Position numbers and translations under genes: made by a program. A stretch of DNA of 64,000 nt from Symsagittifera roscoffensis (taxonomy: Eukaryota > Xenacoelomorpha > Acoela > Convolutidae), in assembly GCF_963678635.1 (NCBI RefSeq), contig NW_026971055.1:62001-126000 (forward strand), in the 5' to 3' direction. The notes under the pieces were generated by a model. That model was not told the origin of the DNA and did not search any database. It saw nothing but the letters and a program-made list of their open reading frames with translations. Position 1 is the stretch's first letter. Each line of letters begins with the position of its first letter. This document shows positions 10,515-22,075 of this stretch, piece after piece.

Positions 10515-11015
10515 TCAATAAGGAGGGTTGTTAAGAGGCTTAAGACACTTAGCCTACTTCGGAGGGTTACTTCGGAGGGCACCTTGGTCACCCAAGTGAC
10601 TTCGGAGGGTCCCCTATAACTCACTGAGGAGGGTCAATAAGAGGCTTATTATGCTCCGGAGGGTTATTTCGGAGAGTTCCTTCAAAATTTTAAATTTTTT
10701 AAAGTTCACTCAGGAGGGTCTCCAATTAGTCTCAGAAAGTTTCAAAACAAACTAAATTCTCTGTGGGGGGTTGTTTTAACTTCTTCGGAGGGTTTCGTGG
10801 AAAATTTCCACTAAGGAGGTTTGCTAAGAGGCTTAGCTGACTCCGGAGGGTTGCTTCGGAGGGTTCCCCAAAAATCAAGAAAACGGATTATTCTACCACT
10901 GTAAAGCCTCCAAATGCGGTCTAACTGACGTAAAACCAGGGTGTCTGACTAGGTCAACCATCCCAGTAGGATAAAAAGGTGATCTAGTAAAATTTTCTTC
11001 CGCTCGGAGGGTTCC
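10515..11015 (-). repeat. Interspersed GGAGGGT heptamer array (copy 1)
   Basis: About ten GGAGGGT heptamers, plus one-base variants, occur at irregular spacings of roughly 10-60 bases, often as TCCGGAGGGTTNCTTCGGAGGGT doublets. More copies lie further out (about 11323, 12362). On the Gypsy sense (minus) strand the words read ACCCTCC. The array sits just upstream of gag in the position of an untranslated leader. G-runs are close enough that the plus strand could form G-quadruplex-like structures. The function is unknown. Confidence 0.7.
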
Positions 11016-11635
11016 CTAAAATTTGGATCCTCCGAACCAACAAAAAAAAAGTTTTTCTTTCCCGAGATTATCAACCCGAAAATGGTTGCGGTTCAAGAAA
11101 GTGGTCAAAAACGTCGACTTATGCTTTCAAATTATTCCGATCGGTTGGCTAGTCTTTGAGAAGTTGCCAAAAACACGTTCGTCAAATCGACCTTTTTCGG
11201 CAAAAAACCGGACCAAAATTGGTTCGGAAAGAAAAATTTGGCCAAAAACTATCCAATTTGGACCCGCCGATTCCTTTCTTTTCCTATCTTTAAGTCGTTA
11301 GCTCAATCTAAGGAGCTATTCGGAGGGTTACTCAAAAATCTTTCTGGCAACCGAGCACGTTATGCTAGCATGTTCCTAACGCAAAACTTTCATTGCATTA
11401 ACTCTAAAAACTCAAAACTCAATCCTCAAAACAGATTGAAAAAAATCGGAAAACTATCATTTTGTGCTAAGTCCTTTTCACGCGGTTTCTCTAGTTAGAG
11501 GGATCGAACTACGTAGTGACTCCCTGTCTAAAGGCTGTTTGCTGTTCGGAGAAGCTCGGATATCTAAAATTTTGGTGTTTGATACTTTGGTCGAAAATCA
11601 GTAATTTTAGACAAAATGGGGGTGTTTCTCGGGTC

Positions 11636-12073
11636 TAAATAGGAGATAATTAACATATAAGAAGGATGATTATCTATTAGTAGTCGTTAATCAATAATAC
11701 TATACCATCGTTTGCACCAAAATACCCGAAGTAAGACCCTTAACTCGGAAATTCGCAATCGATGGAGAGTGCAATCGGACCGCGCCAATTGTGCCCCCCA
11801 CCACTTAAGTTTTAACAAAATAGTACCCGAACGATGCTAAAACTGGGTCAACGATACCGAACAGTCGTTGTGGATGTTGTCCCTGATGTCCCTGTAGAGT
11901 CTGGAACACGTCGGTCATCTTGCCACTCTACCCTCCGGTCACCGGCAAAATCTCCAATAACGTGCTTAAATGCTCAAAAAACACTCAAGAGAGGGTACCT
12001 AACCCGCCACCAAAACACTTGATCTCTCTATCAGAAATGATATGACTCAATCTGAAATAACAACAAATAGAAA
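11636..12073. other. Segment present in U copy 1 only, flanked by GGTC
   Basis: U copy 2 reads directly across this point (near 22785). Copy 1 carries 438 extra bases between two GGTC words (11632-11635 and 12074-12077). It is either an insertion with a 4-bp target duplication or sequence lost from copy 2 between short direct repeats. On the minus strand it contains CACAATTGGCGCGGTCCGAT (around 11776-11795), which resembles an LTR end followed by a tRNA-type primer binding site starting TGGCGC. It has no TG...CA termini and no long reading frame. Confidence 0.45.
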
Positions 12074-13363
12074 GGTCAGATCTCATCTTGTCCGGAAATA
12101 ACATATAAACTGTCACTTTATGTTTTTTATTGTTTTTGGTGTTTTTTGGATTTTTTTACTGTTTTTTGTATTTTTTTCTTTTCAGATATTTTATTTTTGA
12201 CTTTTTCTTGGTTATACACTATTTTTGTTCGGTTTTACGCTTCCTCTTTAATTCTTTTTGGTCCCGGGACCTTGGGATAAGCGGGCTCTAGACTTCCCAC
12301 CTAACCCTTCGGCCCCGGAATTTTCGGTCATAACAAAGTTAAAAAGCTAAATAGTACTAGGCGGAGGGTCGGCACCTTCCCTCTAGTGCAACAAATCTTG
12401 AGGCCTCTAATCCGGGCATACGTCCGGAGTGGAGTGTTCGTCGCTGAAAGGTTTGCTGATCATGGTGGTCTTATGCCTTTAACAGGCCCACCATGGAGCG
12501 CCATAAAAACGTCTATGTAACATTCGCCCAAATACTACACAATGACGGAGCGTAGAAAAAACACATTTTAACGACTAGCAGGCGTCAATTACTTTAATTC
12601 TACTCGTTTTTCACCATCTCGACCTAGCCAGTTGATTTTCTGGTCTGTTTAGGGCTAAGTAAAAAGTTACTTTTTTCAGGCCATCAGTCAAACCACTTTT
12701 AATCAGCTTTCGTTTACATGCGATTACAACCACATAGCTGGTTCTCGGATCCTCAGTTTAATTGATGGATGTTAAAAACACGGCTTGATTATCCTATTTC
12801 GTTATGTTTTGGTGAGAGTTCTATTTTAAGTCCATTGGAGATGGATTGACCCTTTCTTCTTTCTAGCTACTCATATTCTAAAACATCAATCAATACCGAT
12901 AATAATTCAAATTGTTTATGGCATCAGAGTAATTAAAAAGTCAGTTATTTATAGTCCTTCACCGTATACTGTCTCTGGGGAGCCGATCCTCGCCCTCCGT
13001 GATTTTCCTGTAATAACGTCGTTATTACTCCCAATTCGCATTTCTCAAAAATGTGACGTCACAATTCGAATTTTTTAAAATATAAAATTACCGAGTATTC
13101 TGACCCTCCTTTGCAACAATATCCAACCATTAAGACCTCTAATTTTACTTTAGTGTTGTGTCGGAATGGCACAAATGTTTTCAACTAATTATACATTTTT
13201 GTGTGTAATTTCGCTCAAATAGGACACAATTTACTTTTTGATAAAAGCAGTAATCTTCATTGCTTCATTCTCTTTGGAAGTGAAAAGTCGAGTCTGAATG
13301 TAGGACGGCTTGTTCACATTGTAATTCGTGATTGTTACACTCACCCTCTCATGTTGTATGCTG

Positions 13364-13636
13364 CTATTTCATATACCCTTTTACAGATGTCAAGCTCCTG
13401 ATCCATAGTTGATTCTTTGCCAGTTTTGGCTTCATATATAGGTACGAGTCCAAGGTTTTCAGCATCGTGAATAACGGTATTCCGGATTGCTGATTTTGCT
13501 TCTCCTTATTTTTCACTAGAGTAGATTTGTTGAAACTTTTCAAATTGTCCCAAATCGTTAATTTTGAATAGTTGAAAGCAGGGTTCAAAATAAATTTTCC
13601 CCTTGTAAGTTTTTTGGAACCAAACAAACATCCCAA
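13364..13636 (-). pseudogene. Arm-borne ORF family, copy in U1
   Basis: On the minus strand this matches 24038-24393 (minus) and 30530-30809 (plus). It begins MGCLFGSKKLTRGKFILNPA, continues FNYSKLTIWDNLKSFNKSTL and, in an overlapping frame, carries the AIRNTVIHDAENLGLVP / TGKESTMD segment. All three copies end at AGAGGGTGAGTG, a good splice-donor context, and are followed by a second open stretch reading VTIxNYNVNKPxYIQ. The family was not recognised. Copies are decayed relative to each other. Confidence 0.45.
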
Positions 13637-14439
13637 TTATTGTTTGATTTTTGAGAATTCAATATAAATGGGACTAGTGCCTTTTCTTGGGTACATATTG
13701 GAAGAGAAAAATGATCAGATGAAGAGAAATGATAGAAATTAATTTGAGATTAAATGGAAAAAGAAGTAAACAACATGAATCATTAAATTAACCATAAAAG
13801 AAACTAGAAGTTTTTGAGTGAAGTGAATAAAAGTTTTTGAGTGAAGTTTCCAAATATGGAATTGTGCAGGTGTTAGTGTTCTTGAATAATTCCACAATTC
13901 TCAGCAAAAATCATTACTCCGGATGGCTGCTGCTATCTGTCAAGCTCTTCTCAGCTTTTTTTCAGATTTTTGTCAAAAGTCGCTATTTATTTCCGTTTCC
14001 GTTGATTTTTACAAAAAATATATGGTACCTCAAGATTATTGTCTTTCTACCCACAATTTTTACTGTTTTTTGGAGAAATGTAAATTCAAATACTTCTGAT
14101 TGGTTCATCTTTCGATCAAACTTTATCGATTGTCCTTATACTCTGTACAAATACAGATTTGATTCGAATAATATTTCACCAACTGGCAAAATTTTCAATC
14201 TTGACCGCGCTGTTCATCACAATTTGAAATGAAAAGGAGCAAGAAAATAGCCAAGTGTTGCAAAGAAAAAACTGTTACGCAATAAATTCCAACGTCATGA
14301 TTTATGTTCTAACCAAAAACTAGATTCCACACAAACTATTGGTTCAGCTTTTCTGGAAAGAGTTGGTAAATTCACATATTTTCTCTCTTATGCTTAAAAA
14401 AGTTCACCGTTGCTAAGGAATTTCCAAAAAAACTCTTCA

Positions 14440-15992
14440 ATCGAATAGGTTTTCAACCAGGCAAGAGCACGATTATCCACACGCAACTTAAAGGGAGCAC
14501 TCCCGAAGTAGGCTCTGTATTTTTCCACCAAAAAGATCAGAGCGAACTTTTCCGCTTTTGGCGCACAATACTTCATTTCGGCATCGCTCAGGACCTTACC
14601 CGATATCGCAATGCCCGATCCGTGTCTAAACCAAACATCACATTCTCTGTTGGCATGCTGGGGACCGGTGCCTCGCAAAGTTCGCGTTTAATATTTCCAA
14701 ATGAAACTTGTGCCTCATCAGTCCAAGTGAATTTTTTACCCTTGTTTCTCACCAACTGCTGCTTAGAGTATATCTTATCGGCGTGTCCCTTGATCAACTC
14801 TCGATAATAGTTATAAAAACCCAAACTGCTCATCAGTTGTGTGTTTGTCTTAGGCGCCTTCCAGGTCAAGACCGCTTCGACCGCTTCGGGATCCGGTCTT
14901 TCTCCCTGCTTATCCACAAGGCGGCTCAGATACTTTATTGAGTCTCTGGGGATTTCACACTTGGAGAGTTTACACTTCAGGCCCGCCTGTTTCATGCAAG
15001 TGAACACTTCATACAACCTCTCTATATGATCCTCCAGGGTTGGTGTTGCTATCACGACATCATCGGATAAACACCAGATCAGGTTCCCGTATTTTTTTGT
15101 TTTATTTGTGAGTGCCTAGGCCATTAGTCGCTGGAATGTGGGCTTCGCGTCGCACAATCCGCACGGCATCTTCTTCCACTGGAACAATCCCAGCTCGCAC
15201 GCGAAGCCCGTTTTCTCCCGATCTTGCACCTGACTGGCACTTGCCAGAACGCAGAGCCCAAATCCAACGTCGCGAAGAACTTCGCGTCCCCCAGCTTGGG
15301 AAGGCTATCATCGATGCGGGGAATCGGGTATGCGTCCTTTATCGTCACTGCATTCAGGTAACGGGAGTCTCAACAAAACCTGAGTTGCCCCCTTTCTTCT
15401 TGGCCATGACCACGCCACAAGCCCACGGGGACTTCGACGGCTCAATCATGTCGTACCACATTAACATCTCGATTTCTTTCCTGCACGCTTCAGACTTATG
15501 TGGGGTCAGTCTCCTCGCCCCTTCCCTATGAGGTACCGAGCCCTCTTCTATCTCAATCTCGTGTTCTACAAAATTACACCAACCTATATTGGCTTTATGC
15601 TTCGAAAAAACGTATGCATTCCGATTTAGCACCGCCGTAAGCAAATTTAGTTCTTTGTCCGATAATTTACCCTTCAGATGTTCTATTCCAGGCAGGACGT
15701 TTTTATTTAATGCTAACTCTGTTTCTGTTGGTCTCTCGCGAAAATTCGAACAACTAGACAACCCATCATCTGTCTCCGACTTCATTGAATACAATTTCTT
15801 AGAAGATTTCAATTCATTTATTCTCTTCAGTATACATTCCTGGTCCGGGTGCAAGGGACATTTAGTTACATCAAACTTTTTCAAGTTCTCCACACACCGA
15901 AAGTCTGTGTTCAGAGGCAAGGCGTAGCCAAGTTTTTTCCCCTCTGTATTGTCACTCTGGTTGCTTCTGTGTTCAACAACATACTCACACAC
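14440..15992 (-). pseudogene. Gypsy B: reverse transcriptase and start of RNase H (fossil)
   Basis: The N-terminal region (15354-15992) is well preserved: KKLGYALPLNTDFRCVENLK, NAYVFSKHKANIGWCNFVEH, EACRKEIEMLMWYDMIEPSK and SPWACGVVMAKKKGG. The palm continues with MTIKDAYPIPRIDDSLPKLG. The thumb includes GLKCKLSKCEIPRDSIKYLS and SSLGFYNYYRELIKGHADK, followed by FTWTDEAQVSFGNIKRELCE at the start of the RNase H connection. The RNase H fragment includes KYRAYFGSAPFKLRVDNRAL. Adjacent unit U begins within this domain. Confidence 0.87.
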
Positions 15993-16106
15993 AGTCCGCT
16001 CTGAGTGGTTGAGAAGCTTCTTCCTAAAATAGCCGAGCTCTTACTGTTTGGATTTGGTACCAGACTCACCTGTCTGTCATTAATGAGTTCATTCAAGTTC
16101 CTCATC

Positions 16107-17186
16107 TTAAGAGGCTTGGCTTGACTTCAATCTACCTTTTCGATTCAGAAAAATTGACACCTTTGCCTGGTTAATTAAGATCTTATTAAGAAATTTCTTT
16201 TCATAGTTCCTCTCCGCATCTTTGATCCTGATCAATCCGTCGTCGAGGTAGATCGTGACATCAAAGTTGCTTACGAATTCCCTCCCCAGGATGAAATGAT
16301 CTGATTCATCCAAATTTTCCACTGCCAGGAAGCTCATCCAAAGATGTCTTCCTCCAAGCTGCAGTGATATGATCGGGGTCTGTCCTAACACATGATTGCT
16401 CCCTGATTGGCAGCTGCCAGTCTGATGTTTGTCGGTATCCAATCCGACCTGTCGAAGCCCATATCAGTCAAGGTGCCTGCCCTGCACATCGAGCACATGT
16501 GGTGCCAGATCGGCTTCGCAACCTATGTGAACAGCATCCTGCTCAAGTATGGCGTTATGTCCGATTCGTCGCACCTTCAGCTCTTCTCGACCAATATAAA
16601 TCCGGCCTACTTGATCACTTGCATCAGTCACGTGAGCCTTCGTGTAGATGTTAATGCCGTCCACATTCATCAGAATCGGATAGCGGCCATGGACCTCAAT
16701 GTAATGTCCATGTACTCTCATTAGTCTTGGACCTCCTGTCGTGAGCAGCGCTCGCACTGCCATGGCATCCAACTTGGGATCCTTCTCCCTCAGGTAGTCC
16801 GCATAAATGTCCAGGTGTACCAGCGTGATATCGTACGGTTCACTCAAGTTCTTGAACACCTGGTGCCCTGCGACGACTGAAATAATGGACATTATCTTCG
16901 TTCCTTCTTTCATCATGCCAAAGGTTTTACCCGATATAACAGTTAGCTTTAGTCCCTGTTTTCTGGGTTCCCGTTTGTCCTCTGCTTTCGTTGTTTTCCC
17001 CAGAAAGTAAACTTCTTTCCGAAGATCTGTACTTTCTAGTTCCGACCTTACCCATTGCTCAACTGTCTTCGTGCCTAGCCGCTGTTGGACATTCTGTAAT
17101 GCTGTCCTTGCCGCCAAGCCATAATCCACCTTGAGCGGGCCGGCGGACTCCGCCTCCAGCCTCGAGGCTATCGCCGCATCAGGCAA
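16107..17186 (-). pseudogene. Gypsy B: aspartic protease region (fossil)
   Basis: The downstream half (16107-16442) ends with HFILGREFVSNFDVTIYLDD GLIRI, which matches the C-terminal half of Gypsy aspartic proteases (ILGxxFLxxFDxxID). The upstream half (16464-17186, 240 residues) contains LKLTVISGKTFGMMKEGTK, SVVAGHQVFKNLSEPYDITL and VHLDIYADYLREKDPKLDAM. Its function is less clear; it may include the protease N-lobe and a spacer after the zinc knuckle. The same upstream segment marks the small Gypsy fragments at 44297-44510, 53400-53630 and 58010-58216. Confidence 0.7.
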
Positions 17187-20100
17187 TTTCTTTCATGTTT
17201 TGCTTGTAAATAGAACAGGAGGAAACATGGTGGTCCATCGAGCCGCAATTCGCACATGACCTCCTCTTATCCTTGTCGTCACGAGGTCTGTACCAACTGG
17301 AGTTCGCGCCAGTGTTTGTTCCGCTGTAGTTGTCATAATCGCTGTAACGGTTTTGCGCCCTCGGTTTTATGAGCAAATCCTCACGCGACTTCATACGCAA
17401 ATCATCGGGCGTGGGTACCTGGTCAAGCGACAGGGTGAAGTGTGTGGCTAGCATGGTTTTCAGCTCCTCAGTCTTTGAACTTCGAGGCAATTGAACTTCG
17501 AGGCAATTGACAAGTTTCGCTTCGATATTCTCTCATCGGTATTGATTCTCCTTCTGAGTAGTTCAAGGTCGTCCAAAAACTTGTCTATGGATTCGTCATC
17601 TCTTTGACGCCTCTTTTCGAATTCACCATATCTTGATGTCCTTGCACACCAGAGCCGAAGCGATTCAGCAAGATGTCAAATATCTTGCGAGCGCTGTCTC
17701 GTTCATTCGACCTCTTCGCCGTTAAACAACTTAGGGCGATGCCCTCCAGGTTGCTTTTCAATGCGCTGCATTCCTGTTTCTTTGTGAGATTCTTTCCTTC
17801 AAAAGCTAACTTCATCACCTCTATCCAAATATAAATGCAGCCATCTGACTCGTCCATGTATGACTTCGGCTTTTTGAGTGTCCTCCTTGACCTCTCTTGA
17901 CCTCTCTCCTCTCTCGGTTGACTTTGAGAGCTTGGTGATGTTTGTTTCAAGGGATCTATTCAGAGGTTCAAACATCGAAGCATACATCGCTGTGTCCTGC
18001 GAGACTGTAGTCAGATCTGGCACTGATCTGACTTGTGGCACAAAGGGCAATCGTGTCTCCGGGGTGGCATCCGCCTCCGGCGGGACTGGGTTTGCCCAAC
18101 CTGGCCTCGCTGGGGCTGCCCTGAGCCGCTCCCTATGCTTAGATTCGTAATTCGTTCTCGAACTTTGCTGGGCCCCGGCATAGCTGCGTGCTCCGTCTCC
18201 ATCATTTGCTGGCGTAAGCGCTCCCTTGGGGCGGAACACTCCTCCCGATTACCCCCGTTTAAGATCTCGACAAGCTTCCGCATCATCAGATCAGATTTGG
18301 CATCCAACCGTTTTTCCAGGCTAGTCATCGTATGAGCATAGGTATTATCGTGATCGTTCAGCAGTCGCTCGATCTCTCTTGTCATCCTAATTTATCTTTC
18401 TTCTACTGTTTAGTTGCATGAGCCAAGCTCTCCGCTTGGCATTGATCGGTGTTACGAATCAATTGAGCCGAACGACTCTCGCCTGCGACTTCACTTTCGT
18501 TAGCTATAATTGCTGTAACGGTTTTGCGCCCTCGGTTTTATGAGCAACTATTCACGCGACTTCATACGCAAATCATCGGGTGTGGGTACCTGGTCAAGCG
18601 ACAGGGTGAAGTGTGTGGCTAGCATGGTTTCCAGCTCATCAGTCTTTACTCCATCCATGAACTTCGAGGCAATCGCCAAGTTTCGCTCCGATATTCTCTC
18701 ATCGGGATTGCTTCTCCTTCTGAGTAGTTGAAGGTCGTCCAAAAAAACTTGTCTATGGATTCGTCATCTCTTTGACGCCTCTTTTCGAACTTCACCATGT
18801 CCTGATGTCCTTGCACACCAGAGCCGAAGCGATTCAGCATGATGTCAAATATCTTGCGAGCGCTGTCTCGTTCATTCGACCTTTTCGCCATTACACAACT
18901 TAGGGCGGTACCCTCCAGGTTGCTTGTCAATGCGCTGCATTCCTGTTTCCTTGAGTTATTCTCTTCTTCAAAAGGTAACTTCATCACCTCCATCCAAATT
19001 TCGATGCAGTTTATGACTCGTCCTTGTATGACTTCGGCTTTTTGAGTGTCCTCCTTGACCTCTCACCTCTCTCGGTTGACTTCGAGAGCTTGGTGATGAA
19101 TGTTTCAAGGGGTCTATTCAGAGGCTCAAACATCTAAGCATACATCGTTGTGTCCTGCGAGACTGTAGTCAGATCTGGCTTTGATCTGACTTGTGGCACA
19201 GTGGGCAATCGTGTCTCTGGGGTGGCATCCGCCTCCGGCAGAACCGGGTTTGTCCAACCTGGACTCTATGGAGCTGCCCTGGGCCGCTCCCTATGCTTAG
19301 ATTCGTAAGTCGTTCTCGAACTTTGCTGGGCTCCAGCATAGTTGCGTGCTCCGTCTCCATCATTTGCTGGCGTGAGCGCTCCCTTGGGGCGGAATGCTCC
19401 TCCGGATTACCCCCGCTTAAGATCTCCTCAAGCTTCCGCATCATCAGATCAGGTTTGGCATCCAACTTTTTTCCAGGCTAGTCATCGTATGAGCATAGGT
19501 ATTATCATGATCGTTCAGCAGTCGCTCGATATCTCTTGTCATCCTCTTCTTTCTTCTGACTCCTTAGTTGCTTGAGCCGGTGTTACGACTCAATTGAGCC
19601 TGATCGACTCTCGCCTGCGACTTCACGTTCGTTAGCTCATCTCGCAATTTCTGTTGACCCTGGTGAGCCCTCTCCTCGACTCGATCTATTCTCTTAGTCA
19701 TGTCCCGTTGCAGCTCTTCAAGGCCTGTCCTTACTCCAGCAAATATGTCAGTTGTCTCGCCAGCCGCCCCCGATACCGGGGTGAGACCCAGAGAAGATTA
19801 AGTCAACTGGGGTTGTAGCCTGGTACTTGATGATGCGCCGCCCTCATGTGTTCCCATCGACATCATCAACCTGTCCAACGTCGAGGACACTCCTACGGTT
19901 ATCCAATCAGAGATCGGACAACGCTTTTTTGCTCTTATCATCTTTTGGGTACGGCGTGAAGTCCACATCCAGATGAGCTATCTCCAGATGGTCATTACTG
20001 GAAGATAAACCTTCAGTTTGTAGTGACGCCGTGCGCTCGTCGTACAAAGACTTCCAGCTTTTCTTGGTTTTTGAGCTCGTTTGTTCTTCACTCGGACTTA

Positions 20101-20611
20101 TACTTGACATCATCGCATTCTTGCTCTTCTTGACTATAGATGATCGTTCTTTTCTCTTGTTGTTGCTCTTAGTCTCTGATTTGGACATTCCCCTGAACAA
20201 AACTTCTTCTCTCGGTTCGACCTCGGAACACTCCGAGGCCTCCTCTCTTTTTTCAACCTCCTCCTGTTCAAAGTCCTCGCCTGGCTCAAAATCGGATCGG
20301 ATCAGCGTTTGTTCCCCTTCCTCGAAGGGGTTTATAAGCGTTTCGCTCGTCGGCCCGTACTCAACACTTCTTCCTTGATTGCCATCGAGGTTTTTCTCGC
20401 TTGTCACTTTCCTTCCGCTCACTCAAAGACCCGCTTGACCTTTAGTCGCTCCGTTATCATCAAAAACGTCGGAAACGCTGCTAAACGAAGATTGGCTACG
20501 CCTAGTTTTAAAATTTCGCGTGCTTCCCGTGCTTAGCCTGGGAGTCCTGGTCGTCAATCCTAACGAGTCTCTACACTGCATGTTTTGTAATAAATAGTAA
20601 TTTTTGTACAA
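17179..20611 (-). pseudogene. Gypsy B: gag with duplicated capsid and a CCHC zinc knuckle (fossil)
   Basis: From the N-terminus: MQCRDSLGLTTRTPRLSTGS (20423-20580), an acidic stretch (SDFEPGEDFEQEEVEKREEA, 19907-20422), coiled-coil spacer, a first capsid region (18.5-19.1 kb), the spacer again (18011-18385) and a second capsid region (17.58-18.24 kb). It ends with a nucleocapsid zinc knuckle CANCGSMDHHVSSC (C-x2-C-x4-H-x4-C) near 17215-17260. The duplicated block is about 1.15 kb and has the same junction as in copy A (around 18480-18515 here, 8320-8350 there). The element is broken; the parts are listed only to show family and order. Confidence 0.75.
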
Positions 20612-20639
20612 ATTGACGACAACAAGTTTAAAACAATTT

Positions 20640-21041
20640 ACTTAACCTCGCCTACTCGACTTCCTCATTATCAAAAATATTCCTTGGATCTCCTGTTGAT
20701 GATACTAGTTACTAAAATTACACACAAGGCTGACTTATTATTAAGATAATTCTAACTCCACCAAATATCTAGTATAACAGTATCAGAAAATTTTCACAAG
20801 ATATGACCAATACACAAAACACAATTGATAATCAGATAAGAACATCCTGAAGGTGACAGCGACTTCTCTTCAGTATCAATTTTACCGCCACACTCGTATC
20901 AAATCACTGCTTTTTGTTAAAATCAAAAAATTTTTTGTAAAAGAGCAGTGATGATTCAGGATTAGATAAATAAAAATTAGTCTTAGAGAAAAAGACTTCC
21001 CTCAATTGGAACACTCCAAAAGAACGAAGTCCAGGACACAG
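20640..21041. other. AT-rich leader between gag B and the duplicated leader block
   Basis: No gene is recognised in these 400 bases. They lie upstream of gag on the minus strand, so they are probably the 5' untranslated leader of Gypsy copy B. Copy A has no counterpart here: its gag passes almost directly into the leader block at 10240-10320. Confidence 0.4.
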
Positions 21042-21331
21042 TCTTCTCAAGTGAGTGTGTTTTTGCCTATTACACTCACCAAGGTCTTCTTTTAGGTGTC
21101 ATGCGATTGCCCGAGCTGTCCTACTAAGTAGCTCAAGACAACCTCTGATCGAAAATTTCTAAAGTCTATGAAAAAGATTTCCCACAGCCGGAATGTCCCA
21201 AGTGCACGAGAGCAGAGAACAATTTTTCTTCTCAAGTGAGTGTGTATTTGCTTAATACACTCACCGAGGTCTTCTTTTATGTGCTCACGGATTGCCCGAG
21301 CTTTCCTATTAAGAAGCTCAAGGCAACCATA
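21042..21331 (-). repeat. Tandemly duplicated Gypsy leader block (about 190-bp period)
   Basis: Two copies start CTTCTCAAGTGAGTGTGT, at 21042 and 21230, and each ends near AGCTCAAGACAACC / AGCTCAAGGCAACC. A third, shortened copy precedes gag A (10240-10320). Related blocks lie on the plus strand at 54515-54690 and 58315-58540 beside Gypsy fragments. On the minus strand the block is partly open (CLELLNRKARAIREHIKEDL). It is a recurrent leader or small-ORF module of this Gypsy family. Confidence 0.6.
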
Positions 21332-21540
21332 CAACCAAAATAACAATCGTAAAAACATTTGGTTCGGGTACTTCTGATAGACCTGATCTAGAATCCGAAA
21401 TTAATCACAAATTTCCGGGTCACAAGGTGGGCTCCTGTAAATCTAATATGCACGCCCGTTGGCAGTTGACTTTTTATTCCGACTCTAAATGGTTATTTTA
21501 GTTGCTCAAACTGCCCCAGAAGGTACCCCTAAGTTTTCAA

Positions 21541-22075
21541 TAAGGAGGGTTTTTAGGAGGCTTAAGTCACTCCGGAGGGTTACTTCGGAGGGTTGTTAAG
21601 ACACTTAGCCTACTTCGGAGGGTTACTTTGGAGGGTACCTTAGTCACCCAAGTGACTTCGGAGGGTACCCTATAACTCACTAAGGAGGGTCAATAAGAGG
21701 CTTATTACGCTCCGGAGGGTTACTTCGGGGGTTTCTTCAAAATTCCAAATTTTTCAAATCTCACTTAGGAGGGTCTCCAATTAGTCTCAGAAAGGGTGAA
21801 AACAAACTAAAATCTCTGTGGGGGGTGTTTTAACTTCATCGGAGGGTTTCGTAGAAAATTTCCACTAAGGAGGGTTGCTAAGAGGCTTAGCTGACTCCGG
21901 AGGGTTGCTTCGGAGGGTTCCCCAAAAATCAAGAAAACGCAATATTCTACCATTGTCAAGCCTCCAAATACGGTCTAACTGACTTAAATTTAGGGTGGCT
22001 GACTTGGTCAACCTTCCCAGTAGGATAAAAAGGTGATCTTATAAAATTTTCTGCTGCTCGGAGGGTTCCCTAAAA
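21541..22075 (-). repeat. Interspersed GGAGGGT heptamer array (copy 2)
   Basis: The same array as at 10515-11015, with about a dozen GGAGGGT words and some local rearrangement: an extra TCACTCCGGAGGGTTACTTC unit lies near 21575. Further words occur at about 23070 and 23125. The heptamers are better conserved between the two copies than the linkers appear to be, though this was judged only by eye. Confidence 0.65.

Larger units (their letters stand above)
10321..14439. repeat. Unit U, copy 1 (about 4 kb direct repeat)
   Basis: This aligns closely with 21332-25095 from the leader-like sequence to the last bases before Gypsy copy B. Parts in order: GGAGGGT heptamer array; sequence with ANN-rich linkers; a segment present only in this copy (11636-12073); poly-T tract (about 12120-12180); a block with the donor-ended ORF family (13364-13636); and a tail with a short STQTIGSAFLERVGKF-coding fragment (about 14315-14380). 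The junction with Gypsy copy B pol is near 14440. The part above about 13.2 kb belongs to the arm of the palindrome centred at 26.3 kb. In minus orientation the lower part would be the leader of Gypsy copy A. Confidence 0.75.
14440..20640 (-). mobile_element. Ty3/Gypsy LTR retrotransposon fossil, copy B
   Basis: Sister of copy A, minus strand. It holds gag (17.2-20.6 kb), an aspartic protease region (16.1-17.2), reverse transcriptase (14.6-16.0) and the start of RNase H (14.44-14.68), where it meets unit U. It keeps the zinc knuckle and protease part of the family, which are clearest here. It lies between two U copies, so the arrangement from 2.4 to 25.1 kb is Gypsy A - U1 - Gypsy B - U2, a tandem array. 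It is broken, with many interruptions, of similar age to copy A. Confidence 0.85.

Noticed and set aside
10515-11015. CRISPR-like spaced repeats
   Set aside because: Spacing is irregular, the repeated word is only 7 bases and the genome is eukaryotic.
11023-11498. Plus-strand ORFs of 86-92 aa in unit U
   Set aside because: They are antisense to the Gypsy leader, low-complexity, and not preserved in the second U copy.
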